Shown: positions 13,981-23,029 of the stretch, piece after piece
Position numbering within the stretch: the stretch's first letter is position 1
Layout: the number at the start of each line of letters is the position of its first letter
Assembly (NCBI GenBank): GCA_948470475.1
Contig: OX419340.1
Coordinates: 12,138,002-12,202,001, forward strand
Direction: 5' to 3'
DNA: 64,000 nt
DNA from: Galaxea fascicularis
Lineage: Eukaryota; Cnidaria; Anthozoa; Scleractinia; Euphylliidae
Notes under the pieces: model-generated
Database searches by the model: none
The model's input: the letters and a program-made list of their open reading frames with translations, nothing else
What the model was told of the DNA's origin: nothing
Translations under genes and position numbers: made by a program

Positions 13981-16900
13981 CTCTTCACTGGCATCTACAA
14001 CCGCAGTACAAATATGAATTACTTCATATATACTTCACAAATCGAACTTTTGGAAATTAAAGTCAAGGGTCAGCGGTCGAAGGTGGTGGTAACTTTTCAG
14101 CAGGGTGTGGTGTTGACATCATCGTCAAAATTGTTTTTTAGTAGAAGGCAAAGTGGCTGGAGCAGTAGGCAGCAGAGGTCGAACGCCTTTGCCGCCCTTT
14201 CTATATATAACCAGCAATGCAAAACTATAGGTTTCGCGGTTTCTAGGACCCAGTAACTCCACCGCTCAGTATGCAACGTTCTTTCGTGTTCATAATACGG
14301 CTCCATCAACCAATAGAATCGTTGATATCTACTTTTTGGTTACAATTTGAACAAGTAGAAACCTCTTATTTTATATCAATGAAGTGTGAAGTAGGTGGCA
14401 AAATCGCCGTCTGTCGACACAGATTTCCTTCAGTGCAAAACTCGCACCCTTCTTCTCAACCAGTAACAAACAGACGAATACCGTCAACTCTTGTAAACGC
14501 GCATTTTCCCGCGCAATGCGCTGTTGTTATGTAGTAGCCTCGAATTCTGATTGGTTCGTTTCACTATTAACATCTGCTGTGATTGGCCGGAGTCATTATT
14601 GTAGGCTCGACTTTACGAGACTGAAAGATGTTGTTTGTTGCTACCACCATTTGGCGAAATGAAAAGCGAATTTACGATCTAGGTGGTACACACTCACATG
14701 CCTTTATTGAAAGATTTTTTAGGGCAGTTTTGTTTGGCGGAAGGTTGTGCATCAAACACCTCAAGCCCGTGCAAATGTTCTCAACATTTTTGGTTAACAT
14801 CCAACGCAGCATAGTAGGTACTTTTCATCACCATGTTAAGTGTCGTCACGAGTTCTTGGCAGCTGTTGGATGTTTTTGTTTCAATCGCCAACGGCGACAT
14901 CCAGCACGGTGCTCAAACATACCCAGGATGTTGAGTCAACAGTGTTGGGCGATTTTGGCCAACAAAGTTTTGTGCGTTTGTATGGGCTTTGAGAAGTAGT
15001 CGCCTGTTGAGAAAAAGCAAGCAAGAAGAAGCAAATGATGAAATTAATGACCAGTTAATTCTCCTCTCCCCATCGGGGCTTTTCAGGAATGGTGATATAA
15101 ATACTTGAAACAAACATGTCAAATATAAAATAACAGGTGAAGAAACTCAACTGACATGAGGCACACCCAGTGAATGGACACGTGTAGATAGCCCACTACT
15201 AACTAATAACTGAATATGTACTGTTACGAGGAGCTAACAGGCCAACATCATTTTGTGGTCTCTAGGAAAAGCTGCGTCACCTCCTGCGGGTATCTGGAGT
15301 ATCGTCGTTGGTCTATTGGCTGCAATTCTTCATAGCTGATGCCATCCTGTTTCTCATCCCCTGCACGCTCTTGGTAATACTAGTACCAGCCTTTCAGATC
15401 CCGTCCCTCACGCCCGCCCCCGCCATGGGTTGTCTTGTGCTGGCTTTGCTGCTGTACTTCCCCGGTGGTATCTTGTTTTCGTACTGTTGTTCTTTCATGT
15501 TCAGCAAATGGGACACTGCTCAACAGGTCATGCCACAACTGTATATGTATGTAAGTGCATTTGCATTCCCAGGTCGTGACCAATAGTAGTTGTTCTTGAC
15601 ATTTCATACGTCGCAATCTTAAGGGTCCTTGTCACCCTGTTTTCGCGTCAGTTCAAAAAGCAAAAATATCCTTTGGCTTCCAAGATAGGAAAGAATGGTC
15701 TAGTTGTGTGATAAACGTGTACGTTTTTGCATTCAACCTATTTCATGTCGTCTTTTGTAACAGATGGCAAGGTTGCAAACGCATTATCGATCAGTGATTT
15801 TAACTTCTTGGTCTGCTTATTAAACGGACTTCAATATAACTTGCTCTCCCCGCTAAATTTTGTTGGGATATCTTCACGTTAGTTTCAAAGAAACGAATAA
15901 ATTTCTTTTCGAAGAACAGCAAAACTTATGAATGTTTTAAAATATATTTATCTCCATACACACACAGTGAATAATTTTTCTGTGTTCGGAACATATCTGC
16001 ATGCAAGGTTTTATCAGGATTGCACTGATGTGCATGCATCCATGCATGGCTCTATGCATTTAAATAGAAGCTGCAGAAGTGAGTATTCACTTTTCTTCAT
16101 ACCAGGGTAGTTTGATTCCATGGTTTGCTGTAGCATTGGTTGACATGATAGCCGATCCAGATGTAGCTATAATACTTCATAACGTGTTTGCATTTCTGGT
16201 ACCGCCTTATCCTGTGTTTGGATCGCTGTATTACATCGATAGGGTAAGTACCCCTTATGACTCATTTCTGTGTTCCAGGGTTTGAAAAACGTAACGGACA
16301 GGTGCCGGTGACGTTGTCCGGTCAAACAGGTTTTTACTAGTATTCGGACATGACCCTTGTTTGGCCGGTAACATTTGAACAATTTGAACAATCGTAATTC
16401 TTGCAATAGTGACCCCAGTTTTCGTGAATGATGATGAAGTAATGTCCCTCGTGATAGCGCAAATGACCGGACAACATGTTCGTCAATCCAAGGATCTATC
16501 TGGTCAATTTGATCACTCAATTTTGTCCGGACTTTGTCCATTGACCGGCTGTTATTTCGAGCCCTGGACTGTTCCCAAGGTAACCTGAAAGGCGGTTTGT
16601 AGTTGACATAGACTGGAAAAAACAAGGATTTTTATGGTGGAAGTGCACTTAGCTATCCAAGCTAGTTTACAGACACTCCACTTAAATCCAAAGAAACAAA
16701 TAATTTAAATAAACTTAACATGATAAGGCACACCAGTTGGCTATTTTACAAGGATGTCCGAGGAGTTGAACCAGACCCTTACCCTGAACAACGCCAGCTA
16801 GTGACCAGAGCGGGATTTGGACCCGGGTCACCGCATTGAAATCGAGCACTCTAACCACTCGGCCATCCTGCCTCCGCACGAACTGACTGAGAAAGAGTTT

Positions 16901-19900
16901 GGGTTTGACTTGGATTCAAACCAATAACCTCTGCCATACTTGTGCAGTCGTTTACCAACGAGCTTTATATCAAGCCAATTGGCAGCTGCTCACTTTGTCA
17001 GTTCGTCAAAACCCTAAGAAGGCGAGTTTATAACAGTGTTGCAGAATTTGACGGCAAAGAACCATGTTTTACTTTCGCATTTTTTACAACAAGTAGTAAC
17101 GTACAATCAAGTGCAGAAGTTGATCATTAGCTACACTCCACACATACCTCTTACTAACCGAGTTCGAGGTCCGTACTGTAAGGTACGGGGTGAGTTTTTT
17201 TCCCGTTCGCTTATAGCCCAAGCGCGGGCCATAAATCAACGGGAAAACGTACAGTACGGACCGAGAAAACGAGATTAGTAAGATATTTATTGCATATCCG
17301 AGATTAATCGGGCGCGCGGGAAAGGAAACTTTCAAATTTAGCGGGCCGTACAGTAGAATACGGCCCGCAAAATTGACCTATCATAACGCGCGTACTAATT
17401 GAGACATATAATAATACAACTTACTACAACACTCAGAAGCACTCTGTAGCTTTTCCTTGTCCTGATCAAAATTTATGTTGTCTCCTCAGGTATACAGAAA
17501 CAAGACCATTGAAGCTGCTTTCCGCTCTAACGGTGACGCAGTCGATGTTCACATGACTGCAAGTGACTATTTCGAGTGGACGAAGTACAACGGTATCCCG
17601 GCAGCATTGATTGCTGTAAGTGCCCCCCCCCCCCTCCCACCCCTTACCTAGCTTTCCCACCAAAAAGACAAATTCGCATTAAGTTACGTACCGACTGGCG
17701 CCAATCAAACGCTGAAGAAAATGGGGCACGAGTTTGGGCGGGGCCGGTACCTTTTCCTTCACCTGCGCAACTATAAATTGTGTCCCTTTTTTCCCGTAGC
17801 ACTTGCTGTGCATTGATTGTTCCTGAACATAGCATATTTCTGTCAGCAAATCCATTTTGGTAAACTTCTTTTTTAATCGCAAAACGTGTTTTCATTGTAG
17901 CGAGTCAGACGTAGGGAGGGTTTATTGTGAAGATTTAGAGAGCTTGAGCAAATGGTCGAGGCCCAATATATTTGAACTTGTCCGACACATTTAGATTGCC
18001 GTAATCATAATCAACAGAATAATGCCTTCTATACTTGTAAATATTTATTAATAACAGTTTAGCCTAAATGAACAAAAATCCTGTCATGTTTTGAGACATA
18101 AACATAAGCGTCAGGTAACATTAAAGGAAACCCCACTCCTACGACAAATTGACGCTAAATTGTTAGAAATGATTATTAGATTACAAAATATACTTGAAAA
18201 CGTGAAAATATATCTTCATTATACAAATTTTGGATCTTGCAATCCTTTCCAACAATTTAGCGTTAATTTGTCGTGTAAGTAGAGGTTTAAATAACAGTAA
18301 TAGTAGCTTTCAACACTCGAAAGATCCTTGGGATTTAAAGTTTTCCTGGATGAGGTACAAACTCTTTATTTTTTTCTCGAATTTAAGAGTAGCTATAATA
18401 AAAGCTAATTTTTCCCATACAATTTTCCCATACCCGCCGGCACAGCTTATGGGAAATCCTTTTTGGTTCCCTTCATTTAGGATGCATGACTCGGTATTCA
18501 TTCAGTAGTTCCCTGTTTATTTGTCTCCTCAGCCTGTGATTCATGCAATTCTTTTTTGTCTGCTCGTTTATCTCTTGGATCAGCGTGATATTGGTGCCTC
18601 GACCAAGTTTTCATGTAAAAGCAGGTAAGAAAGCTAACTAAAAATTGAAACCGTAGACCCTCGCATGTTTTCTATTTATCTGAAAATTTTGCTGTGAGGG
18701 GTAAACCATTTTTAAACTACACAAAATGCACCGTAATAATAACCACGTTTTCATGTAACGATAACAATAAAAGTGTCGTGTAAACACAGGAAAGAAACGG
18801 ACTTTTTTGAAGGCCTTTTCTTGTGCTTGTTTTTGTCGTTGATTTGTCGGGGGAAGGGAGTTTGGGTCGGCTTTGCGTTCCAAGATAAGCAGTGCTTAAA
18901 AAATAACGGTTCGAATGGATATAAAGCGCGTCTAAGCAAGCAACCACCCCAATAGCTTAAGACAACTAACCCTGATTGGGCATTAGCTTGACTCTTGGAT
19001 AGTATATTATATATTATATTATGTCTGGGGGCCTCGGTTCGCCCTACCCATGTCCTTTGTCCCGTCCTTCCCCTCCTTCCTCTATCCGTAGTATCTGTAA
19101 TCCTTCATCCTCTTCCCCCCCCCCCCCCCTTCACCGCACCATTCTACCTAATCACCTTGTTACCCCTAGTGATCCGTCGTACTTTCATTCTCTCACTACC
19201 TTGTTGTTCTTACGTGACTGATTCCGTTCTCACGTAACTAATTCCATGGTGTCAATTTCTGAACAGCACTTCAAACGTTGTTGATGGCTACCCGCATGTC
19301 GAACGATTCGACAGCTTTCACTCACTAGAATCGAACGACGTGGATGTGAAAAGAGAAAAGGACAAACTGATAGATATCAACGAAAGTTCTACTCAAGCGT
19401 CCTTGTTTTCTGTTGTGGTAAAGGTGAGCGTAATTTTCCCATATTCACTCACTGAGGCTCTCACAAGTCGAAGACTGAGTTGGAAAATAAGATATTTTTT
19501 TATATCTCTCAGTTAGTATGCACGCTGTGATCGGTCAATTTTGCGGACCATATTCTACAGTACGGTCCGCTAAATTTGAAAGTTTCCTTTCCCGCTCGTC
19601 CGATTAACCTAGAGATAAAATAAATAGCTTACTAACCTCGTTTTCTCGGTCCATACTTTAAGTTACGGATCCTCGTCTTTTCGGGTTGATTTATGGCCCG
19701 CGCGCTTCGCGCTTGGGTCATAAGCGAACGAGAAAAAACTCAGTCCGTAACTTACAGTACGGACCTCGAACTCGGTTAGTAAGAGGTATCTCTGTTCTAA
19801 ACAACAGCGCACTATTTTCAGTATTTAGAGGGTCTGGGACTGAGGTTAGTGCTCAGTTTCCGGCAGGACGATACACGAATACTTCACATCCTTGGCGAGC

Positions 19901-22900
19901 ATTTCTCGAACCAACCGAAAATTTTCGGGCCTATTTCGGGTGCTGTATTTTTCTAAACGAAGTCGTTTCCAGTCATGAAATTTTGCCAAAATTTAAAAGG
20001 CGTTAAAAGGCCAGCTTTGTAGAATAAGTGGATAGCAGTTTTTGAAATGGCTTTTCGGGCTTAAAAAGTTTACGGGAGTTTCGAGTAACGGGCCTTGGTA
20101 TGTAAACTTTCAATTGACTTTTTAAATTAAACCTTAAATTGTGATATTTTTATTGTAATAATTTTGTGTCCTCATTGATACTATAAGTACAAATCACATC
20201 CTTGAAGTCAAACTAATGAGAAGGGGATTTTTTGTGTAAACCTCTGAAACTTCTCAAACTAAGCTTACCCAGTAAACTAATTAACACGCGGTGGTAACGT
20301 TACTGATGTTACAAGGTATTTTTTGCCGTTTAGGGCCTGTGGAAAACGTTCGGCTCAGGCAAGACCGCTAAAACCGTCGTCAAAGACCTGTACTTCGGCG
20401 TTGAGCAAGGCGAAGTGTTTGGTCTTCTCGGGCCAAACGGTGCGGGAAAGACCTCTTCTCTGAAGATGATCACAGCGGACTTTCCACCAACTAGAGGAAA
20501 GGTAAACGAGAAACTTCTTTTAACCTGGTTTATCCTGGTTTGTACTATCTGTGGTTGTCTATGGTCGCGGAAGGTGGGGAGCAAATGCGATGCAACTTAA
20601 AAAAATTAGGTTTCCTTTTTCAAGTTTTGTCGTGAAATAATACCAGTTTATTTTCCTTCCAAGAAATAACTTTCTTTGTGTTACACGGGCCATTTGAGTT
20701 ACAGAATAAGTAGTTCATCACGATTTGAACAAACGTACAACAAGAATTGCTATAATGGTACCCCTTTACCTCTTCTCTTTCTCGTGTGAAGGTCTTTGTG
20801 GCCGGATATGACGTCAGCAAACACCCGTTTGAGGCTTTCCAGCGCATGGGTTATTGTCCCCAGGCAGATGCTCTGTGGCCAGAGATAACTTTACAGGAAC
20901 ACCTGGAGCTCTTTGCGAGGATTCGAGGAGTGCCATGGGGTGAAATTGAGAAAGTTGTGGACCAGTAAGTTTTTCCTTTTTTGTGACTCTGTAATTTTTC
21001 GCTGATCCTTGCTTCCTAGAAGTCCGGCAATTTTCAACGTTTTGTCGCTTTGTTCTTGCTAATTTTAGAAAAGTCTTAGACATACGAAGAACTACCGTCG
21101 GTTTCGAAGTTAAAGTGATTGCTACCTAGAATTCTCTGCATATATGCTTCAGATAGGATCCGGAAGTACTTGACTAAAATGGGAGGTACAGTCGGCCAGA
21201 GATGTGAGAAGTATTCAAACGGTGGTGAGACTTGACCATAAAGTTCAAACTCGTTACAAACACACGAAAGAGGGAGAGCTGAAAAGAATAAGGGAACAAA
21301 TGTGGGTGACAACTTGAATTTTCCGCTTAGTCAATTTTTTTTGTCAGCTATATGTCAGCTTTGAGGATCGCTGAACACGCCAAAAAGAAGTCCAAGAATC
21401 TTTCAGGAGGCACGAAAAGAAAGGTATGTAACTGAGAAGGGAAAGTGTAAACTTTGGACGTAGAAGATAGGGTAGATTACCTGCAACGGACGTTGACTTT
21501 TTCGGTTAACGTGCTCACAGTGGTGTAGTGATTAGCGCGTAAGAAATTCCGTCAGAAAATAGTAAGATGTGAGACGGCGAACAAGACGATGCCCACGACG
21601 AGACGACGACGCCTGTACTCACGACCGCGACCGAGACCAAGACGACGGCCACGATCAAGTCTACGAAGATTGCTCCTCTTTCTCATTCTCCTCCCAAGTG
21701 TATAAGGTACCGCTGTCACACTGCTGGGGTAACTCTGGTGTGAACTGACATCCCATTCAGGGTTGGGGAGTTGTAATAGCCCTGGTTATTTCGAAACACA
21801 GACTCCAAATTTAGCTGTGACCACGTGGGCCATCTTCTTACCTTTGTTTATTGTTGGACTGTAGGTTAGTTTTGCCAACGCAATGCTTGGTGACCCTGAT
21901 TTACTGTTATTAGATGAACCGTCTTCAGGCATGGATCCTTCCGCAAGACGCTTCTTATGGTAAGCAACGACCTAAAGAGAAATTCGGGTACATATATATG
22001 TTGTGCCGCGTAGCACTATAAACACATACAAGTGGTGGAACAGAGAATTAACTCTGAAGTGTAAATTAAAGTGCTAATAGAAACCCATGAAAAACCCACT
22101 GGGCGTTAGCCCTAGTAAAGGGTATCAGGGAACCACACGAGGCAAAGAAAAAATTCTTATCACCTCGGTGGGAATCGAACCCACGACCTCCGGATTAGAT
22201 CTACCGTTGCTCTTCCGACTAAGCTGCGAGGTCGGACAGAGAAAGTCGGGGACGATTAAGGTGGTGAATCGCGACGAAGAGAAACTAAGGGTACATATAT
22301 ATGTCGAGTTGCAGTATCGTTATCTTAAACCTTTAACTCCCAGGATCTGGTTCGTAATTCTCTCTTTTAATGCATTGAAATTGCGAGGAGAAGTTATATG
22401 TTAATCATTCCTGGGAGTGAAGGGTTAAGGTAGAATGGTTCCCAAATTTTCTACAATCTTGGTGAAATTTCGAAAAAAAATTCGCGATGTTTCAAACCTA
22501 TATTGCTCAGAAAATGTTTTTTTTTGCAAAGAAATAAGATTTCACATTCTTCTCGACACGTAAACAAAATGATCGCTATGGGTAACCATTTTGTTTACAG
22601 CTCTTTTACTGGATGATCTGGTCGCATACAGCTGTAGTCATACTATCATTTACCACGCGGTGGTGTTTTTTGTTCTGAGCCTGTTTGTTTCCCTCCCTTG
22701 ACTAGGAACACAATCAGTAAGAATGTCAAAGGAAGCCGGGGGGCCATTCTTACCACACACTCCATGGAAGAGGCAGATGCATTATGTTCACGAGTTGGTA
22801 TCATGGTCAAAGGGCAGCTCAAGTAAGTTATGATTGATGTGTTGAATCAAGTATGACAAGTTCATTCTTACCATCAAAGGAAGCGACTGGTTTTTCAGTT

Positions 22901-22990
22901 GAAAGTCGGGGGTAATTTTTCGTTGGCTTTGGTTTTGTTCCGCGATATGTGCTTGGTTGAAAAATCTCGCGCCACTTTCGCGACAACGAC

Positions 22991-23029
<39 letters not shown>

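Noticed and set aside
14628..14999. 123-codon open frame in intron 14
   Set aside because: It lies in repeat-type DNA (TTGGCCAACAAAGTT) and has no recognisable domain.
16167..16625. 152-codon minus-strand open frame
   Set aside because: It overlaps a transporter exon and a GGTCCGG-type repeat in the following intron; composition is not protein-like.
22160..22236. Possible functional tRNA gene
   Set aside because: The B box is good, but the head is joined to a SINE body and lacks a pol III terminator after the acceptor stem.
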